From positions 1-25,360 of the forward strand of contig DJMA01000035.1 in NCBI GenBank assembly GCA_002436415.1: a stretch of 25,360 nucleotides of DNA, read 5' to 3'. The notes under the pieces were generated by a model that ran no database searches, was not told the DNA's origin, and worked only from the letters and a program-made list of their open reading frames with translations. Of the stretch, positions 1-7,302 are shown one piece after another; the first letter of the stretch is position 1, and each line of letters opens with the position of its first letter. A program made the position numbers and the translations under genes. This DNA comes from Bdellovibrionaceae bacterium UBA6502. Its GTDB lineage: Bacteria > Bdellovibrionota > Bdellovibrionia > Bdellovibrionales > UBA840.

Positions 1-699
1 AATATCATATCACTGTATCTTAGTCTATAGGCCTTAGCTGTACTTTTAGCCTTAAGAACACCCATATTGCGGAAGGTTTATTATTTAGCTGGAGCAACTC
101 CCCTGAATCTATTTAGATTGGTTCAGTATTTTTCCCTCTTTAGGTATTTTATTATAATTTGCTTCGAATGCTAATATCAAAATACTTGTTCATTTAGTTC
201 AATACAGCTTTTAATCATCAATTTATCTGGCGAGATCCGTATCAGATAAATAGCCAATAAAAAGCTACAAAATATGTGCGTTTTTATAGGTATTTTGATG
301 CATATTTTGGGTGATTTTTTCAGACTAAGAATTCATGCTTTTTGTGTGGCTATGTATTTTTAAAAGTACGTGAAAATATCTCGATCAAGATACATACTTA
401 TTCATAATTTCTTTGTGAATTGGTTTCTATAATTTGATCTGAAAGAGTTAAATCAAAGTTCAGTAACAAACATTCTGATTGATTAAATTCATGCAGATTT
501 AATTCATTTTTTTGTTTTAAAAAGTTATAGATAATTTTTTTTAGAACTTATATTTGTTCATAAATTTATAACAAATTCTGAGCTTTGAGAGATAATTCTA
601 GTTTGCTACTAAATTATGTTACATAGAGAGAAAGTGAAATTAGCTTTTTTACTTCTAATAAAATGACAATTTAAAATCCCCCAACAGTTATCAGCACTA
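1..699. other. Long AT-rich non-coding stretch at left edge
   Basis: I see no convincing gene here: all six frames are broken by stops at short intervals. The only structured element I can support is a perfect 9-bp inverted repeat at 221-229/243-251, listed separately. A short imperfect hairpin around 101-126 (CTGAATC...TTCAG, followed by TATTTTT) could be a weak plus-strand terminator for a gene left of the window, but the stem is interrupted. Confidence 0.5.
221..251. repeat. Perfect 9-bp inverted repeat, 13-nt spacer
   Basis: ATTTATCTG at 221-229 is the exact reverse complement of CAGATAAAT at 243-251. The spacer is 13 nt and relatively GC-rich. No T-tract follows on either strand, so it does not look like an intrinsic terminator. 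It could be an operator or part of a small RNA; nothing nearby decides which. Confidence 0.45.
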
Positions 700-1023
700 T
701 TAAATACCATTGTTAACCAAATCTAATTTTGCTGATTCACATGATTTTTTACTATCAAAAAAGTAAGCCAGTGTATTCCCACCTCTAGAACACTCTGCTT
801 TAAGTTCTTCTAATGGCGATTGACGTCCGCTTGGAGTTAAATCACAGTTTTTATAAGTTTTAAGAGCTTTCATAGAATCAGGATTTATCTTAAAACACTT
901 AGTAGCAGTGTTATTCATTATTACGAGAAGGTATTTTGAATCGATGTTTTGTATCTTATCTAGACCGTTATTAGCGTAAGTTTTGATACTGATTACAGAT
1001 AAAAATATTATTAAAAATTTCAT
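700..1023 (-). CDS. Small secreted protein of unknown function
   Basis: The product is 107 aa and not recognised. The first ~17 residues form a Sec signal peptide: Lys2, a hydrophobic run (FLIIFLSVISI), then a plausible cleavage after TYA before NNGLD. The mature part of about 90 residues has four cysteines (in KCFK, NCDL, ECSR and SCES), an even number that would suit two disulfides in the periplasm. A good ribosome binding site (GGAGAGGAAG) lies just upstream of the ATG. The gene stands alone, with non-coding DNA on both sides. The export call is fairly safe from the sequence; the disulfides are inference. Confidence 0.65.
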   Translation of the reverse strand: MKFLIIFLSVISIKTYANNGLDKIQNIDSKYLLVIMNNTATKCFKINPDSMKALKTYKNCDLTPSGRQSPLEELKAECSRGGNTLAYFFDSKKSCESAKLDLVNNGI

Positions 1024-1444
1024 AATTTACTTCCTCTCCTTAGGGATCTATTTATGATGCATTTTTCAGAGAACGACAATACTTATATATAACTGGTTAC
1101 TAACCGCCTGCAAAATATAAGCCTCAAGATTCATGTCTCTCATCATTATTAGCTGGAAAATAAGATAGAGACAAAGTTCCTTTATAACATCCTTTTACTG
1201 TATTTAAATTTGATTAAACTACTATTCGCCCATTCTACGAAGACGATTAAAACTGCAATTTAAGATAGGGACTATATTTATTAGCATCCATAAATTACAA
1301 TCTCAAGACTCCCCTAGCAATATATGGGTGTCAACCTTGACTACATTAGCCTAAAAATTACGAATAATTTATATTCCTGCATATCAATATTGTGGAATAA
1401 AGAGCCTTCCTCTAAACTACGTTGACTTAATCTGGGAGAAATTA
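1024..1444. other. Divergent intergenic region
   Basis: This 421-bp region separates the minus-strand secreted protein from the plus-strand lipoprotein and must hold both promoters. A possible -35 box TTGACT lies at 1337-1342, with an A/T-rich zone about 17-20 nt further on (CGAATAAT), but the -10 match is poor. No ORF of useful length was seen. Confidence 0.4.
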
Positions 1445-2341
1445 ATGAGACAAATTGTTATTACACTTTCTATTTTATCTTTATTTGGATGTAGTTCAAA
1501 AAGTACAAACTCACCGACTGATATTGAGTTCTCTGATTTAACATACCAATCCAAATGCATTTCTCCATCAGGTCTTGAAGATTTAGGTATCAATCCTGGG
1601 CACAAAGAATATTCTCAGATTGTTGTTAAGAAAAACCTTTTAGAATTGCAAAGTTACCTGGATGATCATTGTTTAGAAACCGGCACTTTGAATGAAGTCT
1701 ATGAGATAGAAAGCTTTGGAAAAGTATTTAAGATAGATGGAGAGATCTTAAATGGCCATATCTCTATTGATAAAAATTCTGATCAGCAGCTACAAGTTAG
1801 GTTTGGCACCGAACAAAGGCTAAATGATAATCAAAGCAATTCTAATTTAAATTTAATCCCCCATAGAATTATTTCCTCGAGAACTTTCGATTTAAATACT
1901 TTCCCTAGTCTAATGCTACCCACATTTAAAAAATTTAGTGGCTTTTATGATTGTGAAAAACAAACTGCTGAGCTAATTCCAAGTCTAAAGTTTTACTTTG
2001 AAGAATCAAAAGATGGAATTTTCTATCAAAAAACATATTGGCTAAACATCAATCTTGAATCTGGAAAATTACATTTTTTAGGAAATCATTTTCAGGATGG
2101 CTGGGATGACAGTATCAAGGCCAGTCAAAGAGAATATATAAGTTCAAGTAGATTAACAGACTGGCAAGTAGATCGCGTTGATTCAAAAATACTATTAACA
2201 GGTGTTAGTGGTGCTATTGATGATCGCCTTATATTATATTTTAACAATGTCACAATGAATGCACATTTAAAAGATAATGATCTACCCAAACTTATTAGCA
2301 TTGAAGAGGTCCAGGTCAACCAAGAGCTGTTGTGTAGGTAG
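1445..2341 (+). CDS. Putative lipoprotein, unknown function
   Basis: The 298-aa product begins MRQIVITLSILSLFGCSS, a classic lipoprotein signal. A short positive n-region and a hydrophobic core end in the lipobox LFGC, with Cys16 as the lipidated residue. Ser at +2 would not retain it in the inner membrane under the E. coli rule, so an outer-membrane location is likely. The rest is polar, with several Cys (including the penultimate residue) and no domain I recognise. The start is supported by GGGAGAA 4 nt upstream of the ATG. The stop codon is built into a terminator hairpin, so this is a monocistronic gene. Confidence 0.75.
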   Translation: MRQIVITLSILSLFGCSSKSTNSPTDIEFSDLTYQSKCISPSGLEDLGINPGHKEYSQIVVKKNLLELQSYLDDHCLETGTLNEVYEIESFGKVFKIDGEILNGHISIDKNSDQQLQVRFGTEQRLNDNQSNSNLNLIPHRIISSRTFDLNTFPSLMLPTFKKFSGFYDCEKQTAELIPSLKFYFEESKDGIFYQKTYWLNINLESGKLHFLGNHFQDGWDDSIKASQREYISSSRLTDWQVDRVDSKILLTGVSGAIDDRLILYFNNVTMNAHLKDNDLPKLISIEEVQVNQELLCR

Positions 2342-2370
2342 ACTCCTATGGTGAGTCTAAGTTTTATTTA
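2339..2370 (+). terminator. Intrinsic terminator overlapping the lipoprotein stop codon
   Basis: TAGACTC (2339-2345) pairs with GAGTCTA (2353-2359) across a 7-nt loop, followed by AGTTTTATTT. The first arm begins with the TAG stop codon of the lipoprotein gene. Stem length and T-rich tail fit a modest Rho-independent terminator. Confidence 0.6.
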
Positions 2371-2453
2371 AAATAGCTCCTTACTCGTACTACTGTAGAA
2401 GCGTTTTAAATACCAATAAAAGCCAAGGAATTGTAAGTTTAAATCTTCTATCT

Positions 2454-2496
2454 GATGCGTTTTTCGATTTCGTTGAATTAAATCAAAAGACGCATC
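2454..2496. repeat. Long imperfect hairpin
   Basis: GATGCGT (2454-2460) pairs with ACGCATC (2490-2496), TTTT (2461-2464) with AAAA (2485-2488), and GATTT (2466-2470) with AAATC (2480-2484). The interruptions are one unpaired base per arm (C2465, G2489). That gives 16 base pairs around a 9-nt loop. No T-tract follows on either strand, so a standard terminator is unlikely. Confidence 0.5.
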
Positions 2497-2504
2497 TTAG
2501 TTAG

Positions 2505-2663
2505 CTAATTATCTTTACCTGGATCTGTGCAGTCTTTTTCTAATACATCTATATTGATTTTTTGTTCTGAGGAGCTGGAGTTAGTTATCTTTGCTATAAT
2601 TTTACAGCTTTGGGTTTTGCAAAGCAATTTATAATAGTCTTTAGTGCTCAAGTCTTTGTTCAT
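2505..2663 (-). CDS. Possible small ORF, 52 aa
   Basis: Reading the minus strand from ATG at 2663 gives a 52-residue polar peptide starting MNKDLSTKDYYKLLCKTQSC and ending CTDPGKDN. It has three cysteines and Lys/Asp/Ser-rich composition. The frame stays open a further ~21 codons upstream of the ATG before a stop, so the piece could be the tail of a once longer gene. There is no Shine-Dalgarno sequence before the ATG and no recognised family. The composition looks protein-like, but this may be a remnant or chance. Confidence 0.25.
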   Translation of the reverse strand: MNKDLSTKDYYKLLCKTQSCKIIAKITNSSSSEQKINIDVLEKDCTDPGKDN

Positions 2664-2894
2664 GAGTTTTTTTGTATATGATTTAATGCCGTCGTAGTGG
2701 TACCTAATCCGTGTCTTTAAGAGTTTTTAATTTTAAGATAATATTATGTTTCTTTGCAGTATTATTTTTTAAAGCTTAGTTTCATGCAATAAAATCAATC
2801 AAAATAGGAAAGCGTCCTTCAATTAAACTTTGTATTTCTCTGAGTCCTGTGAAATCCTAATACCATAGTAGAGCTAATAAACTTCTAACAGTGG

Positions 2895-4364
2895 ATGCAT
2901 CCTATGATTCTCTTTTTTATTTGCTTATTTGGCCTTGGCCTCGCGTACAAATTTTATAGTCCCTTTGTTGCTAAGCAGGCTGGAATCGATCCAGACTCCC
3001 CTACGCCTTCTCAAAGATTTAATGATGGTGTTGATTATGTGGGCGTCCATCCCGTAAAAGCTTTCTTAATTCAATTTTTAAATATCGCCGGAGTCGGCCC
3101 AATATTTGGCCCAATATTAGGAGCATTGTATGGACCAATAGCTTTAGTGTGGATTGTGCTAGGAAATATAATCGGCGGCTCAGTACATGATTTCTTCTCA
3201 GGAGTAATGAGCATTAAAGAAGACGGTAAAAGCTTGCCAGAGATCGCTGGTCATTACTTTAATATTTATTTTAAAGCCATTATGCTTCTATTCACTGCAA
3301 TGCTTTTGTTTTTTGTAGGCGTTGTTTTTATTATGAGCCCGGCTGGCTTAATCAGTAATTTGGATAGTCTTCAAGGCACTATGTTTGCAGACAATGGCCT
3401 TTGGGTTTTGATTATTTTATCCTATTATTTACTGGCGACTCTTTTGCCAATCGATAAAGTGATCACAAAATTTTACCCAGTCTTTGGTGGCCTTATGATT
3501 GTAATGACACTTTCAATCATTGTAGCCATTTTGTGGCATGCACCAAATTTGCCTGCCATTGAAAATATCTTTGCTTTTTTTAGTCACAATCACTTAAGCC
3601 ACGAACTACTTAACAGAGTTCCTGATGGCCCTCCTGTATGGCCGTTACTTTTTGTGACTATCACCTGTGGTGCCATCAGTGGCTTCCACTCAACCCAAGC
3701 TCCCATCATTGCAAGGTGCCTTACCAACGAAAAATACGCACGCCCTGTGTTTTATGGCGCCATGCTGGCTGAAGGTGTTGTAGCTTGTGTCTGGGCTGTA
3801 GCAGGAATTGCCGCTTTCCCTGGAGGATATGCAGAGTTAAAAAGCATCATCGATTTAGGTGGTCCAGGACTTGTTGTTAATAAAATTGCGACCAGTTACT
3901 TAGGTAGTTTAGGTGGCTTAATGGCAATTTTAGCGGTGGCAGTTTTTCCAATAACTTCGGGAGATACTGCATTTCGATCTCTTCGCTTAACTATTATCGA
4001 CGCTTTTAGCATTAAACAAAGTATCAAAAATAGACTGATGGTATCTATTCCAATTTTAACCATCGCCTACTTTATGACGAAGATTGATTTTTCATTAATT
4101 TGGAGATATTTCGCATTTTCAAACATGCTGCTTTCAACCAGTGTTCTTTGGCTAGCGACTAAATATTTATTTTCTAGAAAAAGTTTTCATTGGATTGCTA
4201 GTCTTCCAGCGGCCATAGGTACTGCCGTTACAGTCTCTTATATCGTTACAGCGCCAATAGGTCTTGGCTTTGCGCAGTCTGCAAGCAAGCCAACAGGCGT
4301 GATCGTGGGTATAATATGTGTAATTGCATTAATCGTTTTACACAAACGTAGCTATAGTAAGTAA
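2895..4364 (+). CDS. cstA: CstA-family carbon starvation / peptide permease, short form
   Basis: The 489-aa polytopic membrane protein carries the CstA signature near its N terminus: GVDYVGVHPVKAF, then AGVGPIFGPILGALYGP and GGSVHDFFSGVMSIKEDGKSLPE (about residues 45-115). A later conserved block reads GFHSTQAPIIARC (about 263-275). The family takes up peptides or pyruvate on nutrient limitation, usually by cation symport. At 489 aa it is the shorter family form, well below the ~700 aa of E. coli CstA; the C-terminal extra helices are absent. The start codon has only a weak ribosome site; a second ATG three codons in is also possible. No LytS/LytTR-type sensor genes, which often control such permeases, are adjacent. 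Substrate cannot be told from sequence. Confidence 0.88.
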   Translation: MHPMILFFICLFGLGLAYKFYSPFVAKQAGIDPDSPTPSQRFNDGVDYVGVHPVKAFLIQFLNIAGVGPIFGPILGALYGPIALVWIVLGNIIGGSVHDFFSGVMSIKEDGKSLPEIAGHYFNIYFKAIMLLFTAMLLFFVGVVFIMSPAGLISNLDSLQGTMFADNGLWVLIILSYYLLATLLPIDKVITKFYPVFGGLMIVMTLSIIVAILWHAPNLPAIENIFAFFSHNHLSHELLNRVPDGPPVWPLLFVTITCGAISGFHSTQAPIIARCLTNEKYARPVFYGAMLAEGVVACVWAVAGIAAFPGGYAELKSIIDLGGPGLVVNKIATSYLGSLGGLMAILAVAVFPITSGDTAFRSLRLTIIDAFSIKQSIKNRLMVSIPILTIAYFMTKIDFSLIWRYFAFSNMLLSTSVLWLATKYLFSRKSFHWIASLPAAIGTAVTVSYIVTAPIGLGFAQSASKPTGVIVGIICVIALIVLHKRSYSK

Positions 4365-4376
4365 TTTATAGTTCTA

Positions 4377-4402
4377 TTAGGGCTCATTATATTGAGTCCT
4401 AA
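4377..4402. terminator. Hairpin between convergent genes
   Basis: TTAGGGCTCA (4377-4386) pairs with TGAGTCCTAA (4393-4402), with one G-U, around a 6-nt loop. It lies between the end of the permease and the convergent secreted-protein gene. A-runs follow it on the plus strand and T-tracts are poor in both readings, so it is only a possible terminator or RNA 3' end stabiliser. Confidence 0.4.
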
Positions 4403-4446
4403 AAAATCGACCAACTTGTTCTTTGTGTATACTTTTAATTTTTATT

Positions 4447-5280
4447 TTAAGAGATACCCTTTAATTCTAAAACTTGTCTAATGCTTTCATTCAAAATGCG
4501 CATCCTCGACGAACGTTCTGTAGGAACAATGTGAAGAGAAACAAATTCTTTCATCTCTTTCAAAAAATCTAAGAGTTCTTCTTTCGAACTGATAAAATAT
4601 TTTTCTAGTTTCGGGGAGTTTTTAAGTATGTGAATTCTTCGCTCTAATAGCTCAGTGTGTTTTAAACTTAAACTGCCAATAAAAAAATGTCCTCCCGTAA
4701 TCGACGGCATTTGAGTTTCAATTTGGATGATTCTATCTCCTAACTCGTTAAAAAAGAGTCGGTAGTTTTTATTTTGCATTAGTGTATCTAGGTAAAGTTG
4801 TTCCAATATAGCAGTCTGCTTTGTATCAAGGTCTAAGCGATGTTTTTCGTCAATCATTTGTAAAATACTGCTAGATAGTCTGTCGATAAAAAGTATATCG
4901 TTATCTGTTTTATCTGGTATTTTTTGAATCAAATCTCGTAAATCAAAAATATCTTTTTCTGCTTGAAGGTAAACCATCAATTGAATGGCCTTTAGTCGAA
5001 GTTCAGGGGGAATATTTCTTAATCCAGGTTTTTTGTCTTTGTCGTACCTTTTAAAAAGATGATGAAGGAGAACATTGGCATCTTCTTTAAAGAACAAAGA
5101 GTTTTCATTCCATTCCTCCAGAGAGAGATTCTCAGTGTTTGAGATTCTTTGAATTAGATCAGTCTTCATTGAGTTAATGCATTGGATTCCTTGCCTTGGC
5201 ATTGCGTTAGCTAATCCACTGTTGCATAAATAAATTAATGCAGCTTGAAAAAGTATTAGTTGAATGTATCTTATTAACAT
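4447..5280 (-). CDS. Secreted alpha-helical protein, unknown function
   Basis: The 277-aa product starts with a long hydrophobic stretch (residues 3-25) ending in LANA, a plausible signal peptidase I site before MPRQG. The mature part is highly charged and seems almost wholly helical, rich in Leu, Glu, Lys and Ile. No catalytic motif or family was recognised. The start is supported by AAGGGATC just upstream of the ATG. That ribosome site lies in the 3' arm of a perfect 8-bp inverted repeat touching the start codon (5281-5307), which suggests translational or operator control. The gene converges on the permease and diverges from the stress cassette. Confidence 0.7.
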   Translation of the reverse strand: MLIRYIQLILFQAALIYLCNSGLANAMPRQGIQCINSMKTDLIQRISNTENLSLEEWNENSLFFKEDANVLLHHLFKRYDKDKKPGLRNIPPELRLKAIQLMVYLQAEKDIFDLRDLIQKIPDKTDNDILFIDRLSSSILQMIDEKHRLDLDTKQTAILEQLYLDTLMQNKNYRLFFNELGDRIIQIETQMPSITGGHFFIGSLSLKHTELLERRIHILKNSPKLEKYFISSKEELLDFLKEMKEFVSLHIVPTERSSRMRILNESIRQVLELKGIS

Positions 5281-5307
5281 TTTGATCCCTTGTATTGTTG
5301 GATCAAA
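5281..5307 (-). promoter_or_regulatory. Start-site hairpin containing the ribosome binding site
   Basis: On the minus strand TTTGATCC, an 11-nt spacer, then GGATCAAA is followed immediately by the ATG of the secreted-protein gene. The AAGGGATC ribosome site overlaps the 3' arm, so a folded mRNA would hide it. The same symmetry could instead be a DNA operator. Confidence 0.5.
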
Positions 5308-5445
5308 GCTATCTCATTCTAAATAATAGTTGTTCTCTAAAGCGTTTAAAACTTTTGTAGATAACTACACATTTCTTCCAAGTCCAGTTCATGAAACGCA
5401 ATAAGCCTTTAGGTATGCTGGATTTGAATTCAACGAGGAGGAAAT

Positions 5446-5949
5446 ATGTCCAAACGAATCTCAGCAATATTTAATGACGAGCACAGAGCTTGTGAGGCTA
5501 TCTATTATTTAAAAGATCTAGGCTACGGAGATGCCGATTTTTCAGTTCTTCTTTTAGAGGAAGATAAAATGAACGAAGTAGATATAAAATCATTAGAGGC
5601 GAAACACGGCCCTGAGAGCGCGTACAAGGGCGCAAAAGTTGGAGCCGCCATTGGTGCTGGATTAACTGGTTTAACAAGCCTAGGAGCGCTCACAGTAGTT
5701 AGTGGCGCAGGTATTTTGGCGGCAGGACCGCTTGCGGTAAGTTTATTAGGCGTTGGAGCCGCAGCTGGCGCAGGAGGTCTAGTTGGGAGTTTGATTGGCG
5801 TTGGTTTATCAGAGCATGAAGCTAAGGCGATAGATCAACATTTGGTAGAAGGTAAGGTAATCTTAGGCTTTGATGTTAATGAAAACAAAGAAGATCCAAG
5901 CATCGAAGCTTTAAACAAAGCAAAAGTAGAAAGGTATATGGTAAACTAA
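5446..5949 (+). CDS. YflT/GSP17M-like stress protein with glycine-zipper segment
   Basis: The 167-aa protein begins with a module like the general stress protein 17M/YflT domain (residues ~4-45: AIFNDEHRACEAIYYLKDLGYG, then a beta segment and an acidic stretch). It is followed by a Gly/Ala-rich hydrophobic segment of about 60 residues (~65-125) with repeated GxxxG spacing, as in glycine-zipper membrane proteins. The tail repeats a small soluble module with HLVEGKVILGFDV. An unusually strong ribosome site (GAGGAGGAAAT) precedes the ATG. The next gene begins 1 nt after the stop codon, so the two are co-translated. Function in membrane or envelope stress is inferred from family and neighbour. 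Confidence 0.7.
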   Translation: MSKRISAIFNDEHRACEAIYYLKDLGYGDADFSVLLLEEDKMNEVDIKSLEAKHGPESAYKGAKVGAAIGAGLTGLTSLGALTVVSGAGILAAGPLAVSLLGVGAAAGAGGLVGSLIGVGLSEHEAKAIDQHLVEGKVILGFDVNENKEDPSIEALNKAKVERYMVN

Positions 5950-5950
5950 T

Positions 5951-6112
5951 ATGGATTTTTTAAGAATTTTATGTGCAATTTTATTTCCCCCACTTGGTGT
6001 ATTTCTTCAAGTAGGTATCGGCAAACAATTTTGGATTAATATATTACTTACCTTGCTTGGTTTCTTGCCAGGTATCATCCATGCTGTTTGGGTAATTGCA
6101 AAAGTTGATTAA
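5951..6112 (+). CDS. Pmp3/YqaE family small membrane protein (53 aa)
   Basis: This short gene encodes 53 residues starting MDFLRILCAILFPPLGVFL and containing FWINILLTLLGFLPGIIHAVW. That is the near-complete signature of the Pmp3/YqaE/Plasma-membrane-proteolipid-3 family: two membrane helices separated by a short polar turn (GIGKQ). Members are induced by stress and affect membrane potential and salt tolerance. The ATG lies 1 nt after the stop of the YflT-like gene and has no strong ribosome site of its own, so translational coupling is likely. A terminator follows within 10 nt of the stop codon, closing a two-gene operon. Confidence 0.9.
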   Translation: MDFLRILCAILFPPLGVFLQVGIGKQFWINILLTLLGFLPGIIHAVWVIAKVD

Positions 6113-6120
6113 ATAATATT

Positions 6121-6157
6121 GAGGCGATAGTCATTATTGGTTGTCGCCTTTTTATTT
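6121..6157 (+). terminator. Intrinsic terminator of the stress cassette
   Basis: AGGCGA (6122-6127) pairs with TCGCCT (6144-6149), extended by wobble pairs inward, followed by TTTTTATTTAT. It sits 9 nt past the Pmp3 stop codon, as expected for a Rho-independent terminator. Confidence 0.75.
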
Positions 6158-6328
6158 ATGCCTCCCATTACTTTCCATTTTAGAAAATGACCAGGCTTTA
6201 CAATTATTGATTTCACTTAAAATTAAAACTAAGAAAACAAGTTGACGAAACAAGCATTGCGTAGAAGATTTTCATGATAAAATAATTTGAGCAATTTGAA
6301 CTAGCCAAAGTTTATTTTCCATTGCTAT

Positions 6329-6359
6329 AAGGCTCGCCGCTTTTACTTAAAGGAGCCTT
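6329..6359 (+). promoter_or_regulatory. Hairpin occluding the ribosome site of the transferase homolog
   Basis: AAGGCTC (6329-6335) and GAGCCTT (6353-6359) form a perfect 7-bp stem around a 17-nt loop. The AGGAG ribosome site (6351-6355) for the ATG at 6364 is partly in the 3' arm. A folded leader would hinder initiation. Confidence 0.5.
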
Positions 6360-6363
6360 GAAA

Positions 6364-7302
6364 ATGCGTAGTTTTATATTTCTTACATTTCTATTCCTAA
6401 GTTTTTCTGTTTCTAGTCATGCAGGCTTAAAAAGTCTCTGCATAAACAGCCTTTTACCGAAGCATTTTCACCCACCTAAAGATAGTGAGTTTACAACTTA
6501 TTTTCCAAAGCCATTTCATAAAGAACAAGGCTTCATTACTGACATAAATCAGGTTCCTTTAACTTCTAAAAACTTATTAGAAGCCTACGCCAATGGCATC
6601 TTCCCTTGGAATCCTAAACAAGATGGAACCGTTGCTTGGTTTAATATGCCTAAACACGGTGTTATCAATCTCGATCCTCTAGTAAATCACTCCAAAAAAA
6701 GATCTAGAAAACTTCATGAAGCTTGGAATCGTGGCGTGCGTGAAGGTTGGAAGATTAGTTTTAACAGAGCTTATAAAGAGGTCATAGAGGCTTGTAAAAA
6801 TCATGAAAGGAATCCAGAACACTATTCTCACGTGTGGCTTACAGACCAAGTGAGAGATGCCTTTATAAAACTACACGAAGAAGGAAAGGCTTTTAGTGTA
6901 GAAGTTTGGGATAAGGATGGAGTTTTAATTGGCGGCACCTACGGTATTTACCAAAATGGAATGTACAGTCCAGAGAGTTTGTTTTTCAATAAATCAGAAT
7001 ATACTGAAAAAATAAATCAACGTACAGGTGATACAAAAATTGAATACAAATACAGTGGTGCAGGAAAAGTAGCGATGATCGCAGTGGCAAAAAGACTACG
7101 CTTTACGGGACACCACTTTATCGACTCACAAACGGTAAATGAAAATACCAGAACAAATTATTACGCCGTGGAAGAAGCAAGAAAAAGCTACCTAGAACTT
7201 TATAGAGAACAGGCGTTACTGACAAAACACATTGCGCCTGAAATCCTCTTCGCTGCAGATGAGCCAGTTCCATTAAAAGAAATGACTCATCCAAAATTTT
7301 AA
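6364..7302 (+). CDS. Exported leucyl/phenylalanyl-tRNA-protein transferase homolog
   Basis: The 312-aa protein matches the Aat family in order: LLEAYANGIFPW (~71-82), AWFNMP (~91-96), HVWLTDQVRDAF (~156-167), KAFSVEVWDKDG (~175-186), IGGTYG (~189-194), PESLFF (~203-208, holding the conserved Glu of the GESMFS motif) and HFIDSQ (~251-256). Aat moves Leu or Phe from aminoacyl-tRNA to N-terminal Arg/Lys of proteins for ClpS/ClpAP decay, and is cytosolic. Here a Sec-type signal peptide precedes it (Arg2, hydrophobic core, SSHA then Gly). An insertion of ~26 residues (~209-234) and a C-terminal extension make it longer than the usual 200-240 aa. The ATG at 6364 is chosen because AGGAG lies 8 nt upstream; a TTG at 6358 is too close. 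Family membership is firm; substrate and compartment are open. It converges with, and overlaps by 4 nt, the AIM24 cluster. Confidence 0.85.
   Translation: MRSFIFLTFLFLSFSVSSHAGLKSLCINSLLPKHFHPPKDSEFTTYFPKPFHKEQGFITDINQVPLTSKNLLEAYANGIFPWNPKQDGTVAWFNMPKHGVINLDPLVNHSKKRSRKLHEAWNRGVREGWKISFNRAYKEVIEACKNHERNPEHYSHVWLTDQVRDAFIKLHEEGKAFSVEVWDKDGVLIGGTYGIYQNGMYSPESLFFNKSEYTEKINQRTGDTKIEYKYSGAGKVAMIAVAKRLRFTGHHFIDSQTVNENTRTNYYAVEEARKSYLELYREQALLTKHIAPEILFAADEPVPLKEMTHPKF

Larger units (their letters stand above)
2342..2894. other. Long intergenic region upstream of the permease gene
   Basis: These 553 bp hold the lipoprotein terminator, a long imperfect hairpin (2454-2496), one possible 52-residue minus-strand ORF (2505-2663) and the promoter region of the permease gene. 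I see no clear -35/-10 pair for the permease. The region looks like decayed or regulatory DNA rather than a missed large gene. Confidence 0.45.

Noticed and set aside
1..65. Possible minus-strand gene running off the left edge from an ATG at 65
   Set aside because: No ribosome site, only ~21 codons visible and no recognisable sequence; cannot be supported.
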